A stretch of DNA of 16,077 bases from Sphingobacterium thalpophilum (GCA_943328865.2 CALQBR020000006.1:1-16077); one strand, 5' to 3'; shown: positions 1 through 9,114, counted from the stretch's first letter. The notes: a model not told the origin generated them from the letters alone. Translations and numbers: made by a program.

Positions 1-10
1 ACATTAAGAA

Positions 11-30
11 TGACTTTAATTTTAAAGTCA
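11..30. repeat. Perfect inverted repeat, possible weak terminator
   Basis: Two 9-bp arms (TGACTTTAA and TTAAAGTCA) are separated by TT. The repeat lies about 31 bp past the stop of the minus-strand 3D-domain gene, where a transcription terminator would be expected. The stem is very AT-rich. The sequence following it on the minus strand (TTCTTAATGT) is only a weak T-tract, so a terminator role is possible but unproven. It could also be an operator for a gene to the left of the window. Confidence 0.4.
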
Positions 31-60
31 ATAAATTAAAAACCTAACAATTAATAAAAA

Positions 61-810
61 TTAATTTACCATTTTAAGAAAATCTTCACGTATTCTTGGA
101 TTGTTGATTATGTAGATTTCCATCAAATCATTTTTATTTGATGTAATAATAGTTGAAAAAGGATTTTCTTTTTTTAAACCGATAAAAAAATCAAAATGAT
201 TTTCTTTAATTGCACTTCCAGTATCTCCTGCAAAAAAATAACCATCATGAGTGTACTTTTGATTTGAATCGTCTGTAAAAATCAATCCTTTGATTTTAGG
301 GATAAAAACGATGCTTCCGTATGGAATAAATTGATTGTCAACTGCAATTGTTCTGAAAGGCACTAGATTGAAATTTTCAATTCCTTTTCCAAAACCTTCC
401 GTAAATTCCCAGACTACACTCCCTAATCTTTTTGTATCTAAACTACTATTTTTAAGTTTATTACATTTATTACAATCAATTTGATTTTTTGAGGACGTAG
501 ATGAATAATTTAAAACATATGTTTTACTTTTTTTATCTCTTATCATAACTGTACCTTCTAATGATGCTATACAAAAATCACATGTGTCAGCATACAAGCC
601 ACTTTCAACACCTTCTTTTAATAACAATGGGATTGTACCAGAACTTTCAAAAGTATGAATGTAATAATAAGTACCCCATATATTGAGCTTGGATTGAATT
701 TCATTTTCAGATGGAATTTTTAATTGAAAATTTAAAATCGAATCTAGTTGGGAATACAAATTAGAAATGAGTAAAAGAAAATAAAAGGATAGTATAATTT
801 GGATTTTCAT
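61..810 (-). CDS. Secreted 3D-domain (MltA-like double-psi beta-barrel) protein
   Basis: 249-residue protein with a signal peptide at residues 1-20 (hydrophobic core, cleavage before Q21). The C-terminal half, about 148-212, matches the 3D domain found in MltA lytic transglycosylases and related proteins. It has a 'PFRTIAVD' strand, then 'IPYGSIVFIP', then the three aspartates D189, D196 (in GDTGSAIK) and D207 (in HFDFF). In MltA the equivalent region includes the catalytic Asp that cleaves peptidoglycan. The rest of MltA is missing, so enzymatic activity is uncertain. Residues 70-120 carry two CxxC pairs (C77/C80 and C113/C116), unusual for this fold, which could form disulfides or bind metal. 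It is transcribed alone, divergently from the propeller gene. The fold assignment is confident; peptidoglycan as the substrate is inferred. Confidence 0.82.
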   Translation of the reverse strand: MKIQIILSFYFLLLISNLYSQLDSILNFQLKIPSENEIQSKLNIWGTYYYIHTFESSGTIPLLLKEGVESGLYADTCDFCIASLEGTVMIRDKKSKTYVLNYSSTSSKNQIDCNKCNKLKNSSLDTKRLGSVVWEFTEGFGKGIENFNLVPFRTIAVDNQFIPYGSIVFIPKIKGLIFTDDSNQKYTHDGYFFAGDTGSAIKENHFDFFIGLKKENPFSTIITSNKNDLMEIYIINNPRIREDFLKMVN

Positions 811-826
811 GTTTAAAAATATAGTA

Positions 827-844
827 ATTTTAGGCTCCTAAAAT
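827..844. promoter_or_regulatory. Perfect palindrome in a divergent intergenic region (candidate operator)
   Basis: ATTTTAGG and CCTAAAAT are perfect 8-bp inverted arms around a 2-bp centre (CT). The site lies in the middle of the 56-bp gap between two divergent start codons (810 and 867), too tight for two independent promoters plus unrelated sequence. A TATATTTT stretch just beside it on the minus strand resembles the Bacteroidota -7 box (TAnnTTTG) for the 3D-domain gene. A dimeric repressor or activator site serving both genes is the simplest reading. No regulator gene is visible nearby. Confidence 0.4.
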
Positions 845-866
845 ATTAATTTTTAATGATATTACT

Positions 867-3170
867 ATGTTGAAATATTTTCTGTTCATGTTATTGTTTA
901 CTTCTAGTTTTTCTTTTGGACAGGATTATGCCTGTTTTGATAAAAATTATAGTGAGGGGCTAAAAGCATTTAACAAAAAGAATTTCAAAGTTGCTTGTGT
1001 TTTTTTTAATAAAGCGTTAAATGAATGTTCATCACCAAGAACCAATTCAAACATTAAGGATTTATTGATAAAATCTCAAAAAGAATTATTATCACGAGAG
1101 AAAAGTGCTTATTCCAAAAATATGAAAATAAACAATCAACTAAAACGAGAAGCTGAAAGTGTAAAATATTCAATGTTAAGTTATTTGTATGAAAAAAATG
1201 ATCCAACAAAATCGTTGCGATTAGCAGAAAAATCAATTTTATTGGATGAAAACAAACATAATATTTCTCTTTTAAGTCAACTATATCATAGGAATCAAGG
1301 TGGGTTTTACAGTAAACAATTTGATCACAGAAAAGTTTTATCCTTGAAACTTTTACCTGGTGACAGTATGTTTTTAGCAGGTGATGAACAAAACAAAACA
1401 TTTCTTTGGAACATTAATACGGGTAAATATGAAGCTATTTTTAAACAAAATACTAAGGAAATTTTGTTTGAAGATGATCGTTCAGCTGAATATGGTGATG
1501 GTGGACGTACTATTTATTCAATTGCTTTAAATCAATCCGGGAATAAGTTCTTAACAGCAAGCGATAATGAAGTGGTTTATTGGGATTTAATCGAAAGAAA
1601 GTATATTCAAAAATTTGATTTTTATTGGCAAGATGTTCAAAAAGTTGCTTTTATTAACGATTCTATTTTTATTTGTAAGGTTCAAGATAAAGATTCCAGT
1701 TTTATATCTTCTTACAATATTAAAAAAGACAGTAGTATATTTACTCTTCATCGGGAAGAAAGCGATTATTATGATTTAGTAGCCCTTCCACAGCAAAACG
1801 CTTTTGTAATATCTCGCTCAGATTCAACATGTCAATTTTGGAAGGTTGGACAAAGTGCTCCATTCAAAACGCTCAAAACTCCGCAAAATATTTTTGCAAT
1901 AGCAGTAAATGAAAAAACAGATCGTTTAATTTTAGGTGGGTATGATGGTACCATTTATCTATATGATTTAAAATCTTTTTCTTTATTAAATGAATTAAAA
2001 TCACACAAAGCAACAATAAAAGTATTGTCAATCAATGAAAGTAAATTGATAAGTTTATGTTATGATAATGAAATTTACTCATGGGATATTTTGAATAATG
2101 AAGAGGAAATTCAACCTTTAAACAATCATAAAGTATATTCAAATAATACATCAACAATTGAAATTAGTCCAACAAAAGATCTTTTTCTATCTTTCTCAAA
2201 TATAAAAGGAGGGAGTCATTCAGGTGCTGCTTTTGATGAAGAGAATTTTATAAGACTTTGGTGCTTAAATAAAACAAGTAAGGTAAACATTGAAAAAATC
2301 AAAACCAACGATTCTTGCGCGGTATTACTTGATTTTGACAAAAAGATTGCTGTCATTAATTCACATGTTAAAATCAAAAATTTCTTCTATATAGCAGATT
2401 TAAATTCAGGTAAAGTTATAGAAACAATTACTGAAAATTCTTCAATTCATAATTTGTCCGTAAGTCAAAATTTGAAGTACATTTCATATCAGCTAAGGAA
2501 TGGAACCATTCGGGTTTTAGATTTAGCAGCTAGATCTGTTAAGTTTGATACGAATGTTTTTATTTGGGCAAATTCGATAGGAGTTAACGATGTGAAAAAT
2601 CAATTAGTCTTAATTCCAAATGGTAAATATGACAAATATCAAATATGGTCAATTGAAACAGGTAAGATGATAGATTCAATTGAGCATAATGAAATACCTT
2701 ATGGTTTAAATTTTAGTAAAAATGGAAAGTATATGGTTGGATATGGATGGCATTATGTTCCGAGAAATAATCTAAGTATTTATGAGACAGAAAAATATAA
2801 GTCGACATTAACAATCGGAGAATCTCGTGAAAGTATTAAATATGCTAATCTAACGCCCTCTGGAGAATATATATTAGAGTTATCTATGAGAAATTCGATT
2901 TACAATAAAAATCCAACTATTTCCATAAAAGATACCAAAACAGGAACGTTTTTAACCGATTTGAGTGTTAATTTATTTAGTGATGCTTGCTTCTATGTTG
3001 GAAAAGAAGAAAATAAAATTTATGTTTTTGATTATTGGGGAAGTGAATTATCTTCATGGCATATTTCAAGCCCTTTAAATAAAATTTTGGAAGATGGATC
3101 TGTTTACACCTTTAATGAATCTTTTTATAACATAGAGGATCTTTATGAATACATACATAGTGATTATTAA
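867..3170 (+). CDS. Secreted TPR and WD40-like beta-propeller protein
   Basis: 767-residue protein with a signal peptide (residues 1-18, cleavage before Q19), so it acts outside the cytoplasm. Residues 27-56 look like one TPR hairpin. Residues 60-140 are helical and include a second TPR-like stretch ('SLRLAEKSILLDE'). From about 150 to 750 there are repeated WD40-style blades, each ending in a W/Y-x-(W/Y/L)-(D/N/S) strand, for example FLWNI, VVYWDL, IYLYDL, IYSWDI, IRLWCL and IRVLDL. That is enough for roughly ten or more blades, probably one large or two stacked propellers. Proteins of this build are generally binding scaffolds, and no catalytic motif is visible. It stands alone on the plus strand, convergent with the DUF4116 gene after 29 bp. 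The ligand is unknown. Confidence 0.82.
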   Translation: MLKYFLFMLLFTSSFSFGQDYACFDKNYSEGLKAFNKKNFKVACVFFNKALNECSSPRTNSNIKDLLIKSQKELLSREKSAYSKNMKINNQLKREAESVKYSMLSYLYEKNDPTKSLRLAEKSILLDENKHNISLLSQLYHRNQGGFYSKQFDHRKVLSLKLLPGDSMFLAGDEQNKTFLWNINTGKYEAIFKQNTKEILFEDDRSAEYGDGGRTIYSIALNQSGNKFLTASDNEVVYWDLIERKYIQKFDFYWQDVQKVAFINDSIFICKVQDKDSSFISSYNIKKDSSIFTLHREESDYYDLVALPQQNAFVISRSDSTCQFWKVGQSAPFKTLKTPQNIFAIAVNEKTDRLILGGYDGTIYLYDLKSFSLLNELKSHKATIKVLSINESKLISLCYDNEIYSWDILNNEEEIQPLNNHKVYSNNTSTIEISPTKDLFLSFSNIKGGSHSGAAFDEENFIRLWCLNKTSKVNIEKIKTNDSCAVLLDFDKKIAVINSHVKIKNFFYIADLNSGKVIETITENSSIHNLSVSQNLKYISYQLRNGTIRVLDLAARSVKFDTNVFIWANSIGVNDVKNQLVLIPNGKYDKYQIWSIETGKMIDSIEHNEIPYGLNFSKNGKYMVGYGWHYVPRNNLSIYETEKYKSTLTIGESRESIKYANLTPSGEYILELSMRNSIYNKNPTISIKDTKTGTFLTDLSVNLFSDACFYVGKEENKIYVFDYWGSELSSWHISSPLNKILEDGSVYTFNESFYNIEDLYEYIHSDY

Positions 3171-3199
3171 GATTAATCAAAAGGATAAGAAGTCTTCAA

Positions 3200-5956
3200 C
3201 TACTTTTTGTCAATTACACTATAATTGAGCAGCATATAGCGAGCCAATCCTTTGTCAATTAAATCAGATTCAAATATACATTTTAACATATTTCTATCTT
3301 TTTTTACAAGTATAGTAAGTAACATAACATCATTGATAACTGTGGAGTCAAAAAACTTAAACCAAACACACGATTGAACCTTATTAAATACATGTTTTGC
3401 AAATAATCTATTTTTTTTTAATACTTCAGGATAGTAGTGTTGTGGGGTGATTAAAAATATATCATCTTCTATTTTCGAGAAAAATTCAGGCAAATTCTGT
3501 AACGATGAATCCGAATAAAAATATGCTTTACTATTAATTTTCATAGCTTTTGAAACAAATTCAAAATCTTGTTTATACTTCGAAGATAAAAACCGCAAAG
3601 ATTCTGGGTTTTGATTTACTGCTAGTTTTGCAAACTTTTTATCATCACTTATGCTTTTGTTTGCATACTGAATTAATAAACCATTATTTTTAATAGCATA
3701 TGATGCGATTTCTTTATTGTTTCTGATACGATAAGATGCATAAATGTATGAATCAGGATTTTTCTGAATTGCATTATAGACAAGATTGTCATAATTTCTG
3801 ATTTCATGATTAAAATACTTTAAACTCATTGGGGCAAAATTCAAACAAATCTGAGCAACTTCAATATTTGATCTAAAAAAACTTGGTACATAAAAATCGA
3901 AAAAATAATTTAGTTTTTCCAATTGATTGAATTGATTTTTCATAATTTGAATTAACTCAAGTTGGAACTTATTATCCTTTAGCAAAGAAGGATGTGCAAA
4001 TTCTATTGATTCGTAATTATGAATAAATGCAAGTAACACTAAGTCTTTATTTTTTCTGTACTCAGTATTCAATTTTTTTAATTGCATTGGAGATTTACTT
4101 ATAAATTCAAATATAAATGATTTATCTGCTGTTAATTCAACACTTATATCATTGTAAAAATCCTCAATCTTTGAGTGGTAAAAAAGAACAAACGCTTTAT
4201 TTCGCTTCAAGCTATCTCCTATATATATCCATGCTAAAGAACTATTTAAAATCGCTGAAGAAACAATTAAACTATCGTTTTTCAAATCATTAGATGCAAA
4301 CTGTAAAGCTTCACCATTATTTTTAACGGCGGATAAAACAAGCTGTCTATTTCCTTTAATTGATTCATCTGCATATTCAAGTAAACGACCATTTACACCT
4401 ATAATTCTATTAAAAAAAACAAGGCTTTTTTTTAACCTATCAGGAGCATATCTTAAGGAGTTATAATTTAACTCGACTGCAAAATTTATAAAATCCTCGT
4501 TATATCGAATACTATCATCTAAAAATTCAATAAAATAAGGGTCTGTCTTTATTCTTTCATCAAGAGAAAACTGATACTTATAACTACAATAATCATTTTG
4601 ATTTTTAGAATTTTCATTTGCCTTATTTTTACATCTAAATTTTTGATTTGGAATTAGATCAAAAATATTAGGAGAAATCGAATCTACTTTAAAAATAAAT
4701 TCAGGTGATTCTCTTAAAATAGAATCACAATAAAAATAAGATAAAGGTTGTTTACAAATTGCTCCCAAACACAACAATTCATCCTTTTTAAGTAGTTCTG
4801 ATGCATATTGCAATGCTAAAGCATTATTATGCAGCGCGATAGTCACAAAGTCTCTATTATTTCGTAAACTATAACTAGCATACTTTAATGATAAACCATT
4901 ATTTTTGATTGCATGAATAAAAATCTCTTTCGTATTTCTTATCACAGAATCAGTAAATTTAATTGCATATCCGTTGTTTTTAATTGCTGAAATCAAAACT
5001 TCTTTGTCTTTGATTAAACTATAAGATGCAAATTTTAGAGCTAGACCATTATTTTTAACAGCTGTAATTACTAATTCTTTGTCATCTCTTAATCTAGGGC
5101 TAGTCATTTCTAAAAGTAAACCATTTCTTTTCAAACTTTCATATACAACCAGTTTATTATCAGAAAAATATTTATTTATGTGGTCAAGAAGACTTCCTTG
5201 TTCATCGATATATTCAAGAGTTTTTTGCAACGCTAAAGGATAAATTTCATCACTTCCAATAATATTATAATCAAAAAATGAAATTGCATGATAATTATTC
5301 GTTATAGCTAAACAAGCAAGGTCTTTGTTCTTTTGGAATTTTTCATTCAAATACTTTATTAACGATCCATCAATACTAACTGCTTGCTTAATAAACGGTA
5401 ATAAATTTTTAAATTTTTCATGCACAAAAATGAAAGCATCTGGATTATTTTTAATCGCTTCTAAATTTATTTCTTCATCTAACTTAAGACTATCCGGAAG
5501 AAACCTCAATGCCATGCCATCTGATTTTACAGCAATAAGGGATATAGCTTTATTAAATTTAAAACTTTTTGAAGCAAATTGAATAGCTTCTCCGTCATTT
5601 TCAACTGCAATACTTACAAATTTTAAATCTGATCGATAAATAGAATCAATGAATTGTAGAGCAAAGCCATTACTTTTTAAAGCTGTTATAATCAAATCTG
5701 TATCATACTTCAAAGATCCATGAACGTATTCAAATAAAGCACCATCATAATCCAGGGCTTGAAGCATGAGTTCTTTATTTTTTGAAATTTCACCAGATGA
5801 ATCTCGGTATAAAGCATAAACTAAAGAGTCATCTCTTATTACTTTCTTAGATAGCAACCTTTGGACCAAATCAGTAATTTCAGGATCAATATCAATCTGT
5901 GTGAAAGAAAATTCTGAAACTGCTAAATAAAAAACAATAAAAACAAAATTTCTCAT
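3200..5956 (-). CDS. Secreted DUF4116-type helical repeat protein
   Basis: Product of 918 residues from the chosen start. The frame is open up to 6001 (933 residues), but the Met codon at 5954-5956 begins a clean signal peptide (MRNFVFIVFYLAV..., cleavage near FTQ at residues 18-20), so the inner start is preferred. The mature protein is almost entirely a tandem array of about 25-residue units with the pattern 'LV..A(V/I)KNNG.AL.FAS..L..DKE', the hallmark of DUF4116, a Pfam family of unknown function. About 30 units can be followed. The most regular lie near the middle and the ends are degenerate. One unit in the middle is broken by an insertion of about 30 residues rich in Asn and Lys with two Cys. 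Such arrays form helical solenoids that bind partners. No enzymatic motif is seen. The regularity suggests growth by internal duplication. Confidence 0.82.
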   Translation of the reverse strand: MRNFVFIVFYLAVSEFSFTQIDIDPEITDLVQRLLSKKVIRDDSLVYALYRDSSGEISKNKELMLQALDYDGALFEYVHGSLKYDTDLIITALKSNGFALQFIDSIYRSDLKFVSIAVENDGEAIQFASKSFKFNKAISLIAVKSDGMALRFLPDSLKLDEEINLEAIKNNPDAFIFVHEKFKNLLPFIKQAVSIDGSLIKYLNEKFQKNKDLACLAITNNYHAISFFDYNIIGSDEIYPLALQKTLEYIDEQGSLLDHINKYFSDNKLVVYESLKRNGLLLEMTSPRLRDDKELVITAVKNNGLALKFASYSLIKDKEVLISAIKNNGYAIKFTDSVIRNTKEIFIHAIKNNGLSLKYASYSLRNNRDFVTIALHNNALALQYASELLKKDELLCLGAICKQPLSYFYCDSILRESPEFIFKVDSISPNIFDLIPNQKFRCKNKANENSKNQNDYCSYKYQFSLDERIKTDPYFIEFLDDSIRYNEDFINFAVELNYNSLRYAPDRLKKSLVFFNRIIGVNGRLLEYADESIKGNRQLVLSAVKNNGEALQFASNDLKNDSLIVSSAILNSSLAWIYIGDSLKRNKAFVLFYHSKIEDFYNDISVELTADKSFIFEFISKSPMQLKKLNTEYRKNKDLVLLAFIHNYESIEFAHPSLLKDNKFQLELIQIMKNQFNQLEKLNYFFDFYVPSFFRSNIEVAQICLNFAPMSLKYFNHEIRNYDNLVYNAIQKNPDSYIYASYRIRNNKEIASYAIKNNGLLIQYANKSISDDKKFAKLAVNQNPESLRFLSSKYKQDFEFVSKAMKINSKAYFYSDSSLQNLPEFFSKIEDDIFLITPQHYYPEVLKKNRLFAKHVFNKVQSCVWFKFFDSTVINDVMLLTILVKKDRNMLKCIFESDLIDKGLARYMLLNYSVIDKK

Positions 5957-6016
5957 ATGTAAAAATTTAATCTTTAAATTTATAAAATATAAGTTATTCA
6001 TGTAATACCTACTGAT

Positions 6017-7363
6017 ATGAAATTTGAATCATCTGTTATTATCGCATGTCCTAATTGCAATCAACCGTATTCTTATACTGAATTATCGAGTTGGAACACT
6101 TTTAATAGTGATTTCTACTCGGACGGTTATATCTCATTACCTTTATTTGAGTATGGAATTACACTAACAAAATGTGAAAAATGTGAAAAATTTAATTGGG
6201 TAAAAAACTTCAAAAAAATTGAAGAACACAAATTGAATGCCAATTATAATGAAGATTTGAAAAATGCAAAGAAACTTAAACGAATCAACATCCAAGAATT
6301 AAATGAAATTATTTCTTCAGACTTTTTAGAAACTGATGAAGATAAACTGTATATAAGAATTTTACTTTGGCAAGCTTTCAATGATCGAATTAGAAATGAA
6401 TGTAAATACTACCCTCTATCGTGTAATTCAATCGATGAATACAAAAAAACCTCTTCTTTTAAATTTAATATTGAACAAAAATTATTTAAGGACAACTCGG
6501 AAAAAATAATTTGGAAAAATAATTTAAATGAAATTTTAATACTATTACAAGAGCACACTTTATTAGATAAACTAATCGTTGCTGAAATTTACAGAAATCT
6601 CGGGAAATTTAATGAATGTTTAAAAGTGCTTAAACAACTAAATTCCATAGACTTCGAGTGGATTGCTAAATCAATAAGACATGAATGTGCAATAAAAAAC
6701 AAATATCTTATTTTACTTGACTATGAAAAATATAAATATGATGAAGACAATATAGTTCCGGAAACTGATTTCTATCTTCTTTATGAATCTACTAATATAA
6801 TAACAGTAAAAATTGGCAATCAAGAATGGATGGCTGAAAATTTAAATGTTGCACGCTTTAATAACGGAGATCTCATACCACACGCTAAAACAAAATTACA
6901 ATGGGAAAAAGCGGCTGTATCTAAACAACCTGCTTGGTGTTATTTTAAAAATGATTTGAATTTTGGGAAATCTTTCGGTCGGTTATATAATTATTATGCT
7001 GTTATCGATGAAAGAGGTCTTATACCTCCAGGATGGCATATCCCTTCACATAATGAATGGAAAAAATTAACACAAGAATTAGGTGGTGAATCTATTGCTG
7101 GAGGTAAACTTAAATCTACTGCTGAATGGTCTGCACCAAATAAAGGAGCAACTAACTTATCACAGCTTAACTTTATGCCTTCGGGCGAAAGATCTTTCTA
7201 TGGTATGTTTTCAGCTGTTGGAGAAAAAGCAACTTTATGGACTTCAACGGATATCTATTCTGGAGAAAATTGGTCCTGGCAACTACATTGTAAATTAAAT
7301 GGAATTATTAGAACTTCTAATAATTGGGGTGTGGGTTTAGCAATCAGATGCATTAAAAATTAA
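6017..7363 (+). CDS. Zn-ribbon and FISUMP domain fusion protein
   Basis: 448-residue protein with no signal peptide or membrane segment. The N-terminus holds a zinc-ribbon-like pair of CxxC knuckles (C11/C14 and C53/C56). Residues 65-250 are helical with a possible TPR-like stretch ('IYRNLGKFNECLKVLKQL'). From about 260 to the end is a FISUMP domain (Fibrobacter succinogenes major paralogous domain). Its landmarks are 'IGNQEWMAENLNV', 'GRLYNYYAV', 'PPGWHIPSHNEW', 'AGGKLKS', 'GATN' and the final 'GLAIRCIKN'. FISUMP domains usually occur on exported proteins, including surface lipoproteins, and their function is unknown. Here the domain is attached to what looks like a cytoplasmic module. The gene is divergent from the DUF4116 gene (60 bp from its preferred start) and convergent with the lipoprotein gene (6 bp). 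Confidence 0.82.
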   Translation: MKFESSVIIACPNCNQPYSYTELSSWNTFNSDFYSDGYISLPLFEYGITLTKCEKCEKFNWVKNFKKIEEHKLNANYNEDLKNAKKLKRINIQELNEIISSDFLETDEDKLYIRILLWQAFNDRIRNECKYYPLSCNSIDEYKKTSSFKFNIEQKLFKDNSEKIIWKNNLNEILILLQEHTLLDKLIVAEIYRNLGKFNECLKVLKQLNSIDFEWIAKSIRHECAIKNKYLILLDYEKYKYDEDNIVPETDFYLLYESTNIITVKIGNQEWMAENLNVARFNNGDLIPHAKTKLQWEKAAVSKQPAWCYFKNDLNFGKSFGRLYNYYAVIDERGLIPPGWHIPSHNEWKKLTQELGGESIAGGKLKSTAEWSAPNKGATNLSQLNFMPSGERSFYGMFSAVGEKATLWTSTDIYSGENWSWQLHCKLNGIIRTSNNWGVGLAIRCIKN

Positions 7364-7369
7364 CACATT

Positions 7370-8206
7370 TCAATTAATCCTACTTCTAAAACCTAATGAA
7401 ATATTTGAATATCGAAAATAATATTGATTATCAAACAAAACACCTATATCAAAACTTCTATCTTTTGCTGATAAATTAAAAGCTAAGCTGCATCCGAAAT
7501 TAAATATTTGTAATGAATTATCTTGGATTTTTACCCGATACTTACTAATATTTTCAGCGTCTTTATCATAGTTAAAATTTTCCCACATGATAACACTTTC
7601 ATTTGTATTCTTGAGTGTTCCAATGTAAAAATCGTACTCTTTATTTCCATAAAGTTGGGTGAAACGAAGACGTGGCACAATGCATAGTTCGTTTGAACTA
7701 ATCAAAAAACTTTGATTTAAACCTAAATCTACATCATACCCATAATAGCCTGTAACAATTTTTACTCGTGCCATGGGGTTTAAAACACCTGCTAAAACAG
7801 ATGATTGAAAATTCAATCCCAATTTTTTTGTTGTATTATCAATTAAGAGTAATGTTGAACCAATTCTAATTTTAAAACTTGGTAAAGGTGCAATAAAAGC
7901 AGCCCTTATGCCTGTACTTAATTCTATTCTTTTATGAACCCCAAATCTTATATCTGAACTAAACAAATAGGATTGAATTGGAAAATTAGATATTTTTAAA
8001 TTCTCAAATTTCATTCTCGGTATAAATATATTTGAATCATTTATTGAAGGCAAAAAATAGGAACTCCCAATTGTATGCGAAATGTAAGTTTTGTGTTCCC
8101 CTTTAGATATTAATTCATTTGACAAAAAAATCGAGTTATTTAATGTAGTACATGAATTTAAAAAACAGAACAATAAAATAGTTGTAAGACAATAAAAAAT
8201 ATTCAT
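7370..8206 (-). CDS. Predicted lipoprotein, beta-rich, unknown function
   Basis: 278 residues from the chosen start. The frame opens at 8230, but the Met codon at 8204-8206 gives a standard lipoprotein signal: a hydrophobic stretch followed by the lipobox L16-N17-S18-C19. Lipidation at C19 would anchor the mature protein to a membrane, most likely the outer membrane. The rest is full of alternating short beta-strands with Gly and aromatics ('SDIRFGVHKRIELSTGIRAA', 'GYYGYDVDLGLNQSFLIS', 'FNFGCSLAFNLSA', ending 'SNISLGFRSRIN'), which resembles outer-membrane beta-barrel or OmpA-barrel-like proteins. No named family is recognised. It lies downstream of the secreted FISUMP gene on the same strand after a gap of over 110 bp, and is convergent with the Zn-ribbon-FISUMP gene. 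Confidence 0.72.
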   Translation of the reverse strand: MNIFYCLTTILLFCFLNSCTTLNNSIFLSNELISKGEHKTYISHTIGSSYFLPSINDSNIFIPRMKFENLKISNFPIQSYLFSSDIRFGVHKRIELSTGIRAAFIAPLPSFKIRIGSTLLLIDNTTKKLGLNFQSSVLAGVLNPMARVKIVTGYYGYDVDLGLNQSFLISSNELCIVPRLRFTQLYGNKEYDFYIGTLKNTNESVIMWENFNYDKDAENISKYRVKIQDNSLQIFNFGCSLAFNLSAKDRSFDIGVLFDNQYYFRYSNISLGFRSRIN

Positions 8207-8343
8207 ACTCAATTCAATTACACGAAGCATATCTGTAATGTGTTCTTAATTAAACTATTTATACATCTTAAACTCACTCGTTGTAGAACTCCTTACTGTT
8301 CGATGAATAATTAATCTGACTCTATTTATAACTTTTGCAATAG
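8207..8343. other. Intergenic spacer, no gene
   Basis: This 137-bp stretch lies between the secreted FISUMP gene and the lipoprotein gene, both on the minus strand. I see no ORF, clear hairpin or promoter consensus in it. The gap is long enough that the two genes may be transcribed separately. Confidence 0.5.
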
Positions 8344-9057
8344 TTAGTAATGTCTTTGTCTTTTAATTCGTTTGGAAAATTCCACATTGCTTTTTTCACG
8401 TATGCAACGAATCGGTAAACCTGTTTTTTTATTCGCAATACCAACGAACATAGTTGCAGTGTTTTCTCTTAAATAAACGAGTTTAGATGATTCCATACTA
8501 AATTCTGTCATACTCCACCAGTTGCAATGATTCCCTTTGTTAATAAACTGTCCATCATACCTGTATCCAATTGCGAGACCATTAAATAAAGAACTATTAG
8601 TAGCTCCAGTATTTGGAAAATCCCAACTGGATGTACCCATTTCTTTTAATTTACCTCCTGCTAATGCTGAACCTCCCAGATAATTTATTAAAACAGACCA
8701 ATCAGCTTCCGTAGGTACATGCCAACCTAAAGGACAAATGTTTTTCCCTCCATTTGTAATTGGACATATTACATACCAATTATATAATTTACCATACTTT
8801 AAATTATTCTCTATTTCATTATCATAGTAGCTCCAAGCTCCTGATGTTAAATTACTCCACTCATCTTCATTTTGTATGTTTGGTACTGGACTTCCATCAT
8901 TGAATTTTGTTGTTTTTAAATTCTCAGACAACCACTCCTGAGTACCAATCTGAATAATTCTATATTCATTATCATCTATATCGTTAACATATCCTTTAAA
9001 TATTCCTTCTTGCGCGAAGGACAAAATTGGAAATATAAATGCAAAAATAATTTTCAT
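8344..9057 (-). CDS. Secreted FISUMP-domain protein
   Basis: 237-residue protein with a short signal peptide (MKIIFAFIFPILSFA, cleavage before Q16). From about residue 27 to 220 it is a single FISUMP domain. Landmarks are 'DDNEYRIIQIGTQEWLSENL', 'KYGKLYNWY', 'CPLGWHVPTEADW', 'GGSALAGGKLKEMG', 'GATNSS', 'WSMTEF' and 'GLPIRCIREK'. The C-terminus ends in a short basic tail (KRIKRQRHY) and lacks a recognisable type IX secretion signal. It is a paralogue of the FISUMP half of the gene at 6017-7363, but without the zinc-ribbon part. FISUMP function is unknown; the domain is common in exported proteins of Bacteroidota and Fibrobacteres. A terminator-like hairpin just upstream suggests it has its own promoter. 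Confidence 0.85.
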   Translation of the reverse strand: MKIIFAFIFPILSFAQEGIFKGYVNDIDDNEYRIIQIGTQEWLSENLKTTKFNDGSPVPNIQNEDEWSNLTSGAWSYYDNEIENNLKYGKLYNWYVICPITNGGKNICPLGWHVPTEADWSVLINYLGGSALAGGKLKEMGTSSWDFPNTGATNSSLFNGLAIGYRYDGQFINKGNHCNWWSMTEFSMESSKLVYLRENTATMFVGIANKKTGLPIRCIREKSNVEFSKRIKRQRHY

Positions 9058-9114
9058 TAAAATGATTTATTACTATTTTGTTAAATAAATTATTCTTTTC
9101 TAGGTTTTGTAATT

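Noticed and set aside
1054..1401. 115-codon open frame on the minus strand inside the propeller gene
   Set aside because: It is antisense to a well-supported coding region with clear WD40-like repeats, and its translation has no recognisable domain.
3171..3199. Small dyad GAAG-T-CTTC between two convergent genes
   Set aside because: The arms are only 4 bp with no T-tract on either side, so a terminator cannot be supported.
5325..5582. 85-codon open frame on the plus strand inside the DUF4116 gene
   Set aside because: It is the antisense shadow of a repetitive coding sequence.
7083..7298. 71-codon frame inside the Zn-ribbon-FISUMP gene
   Set aside because: It overlaps the FISUMP core in another frame on the same strand, and the FISUMP frame is clearly the real one.
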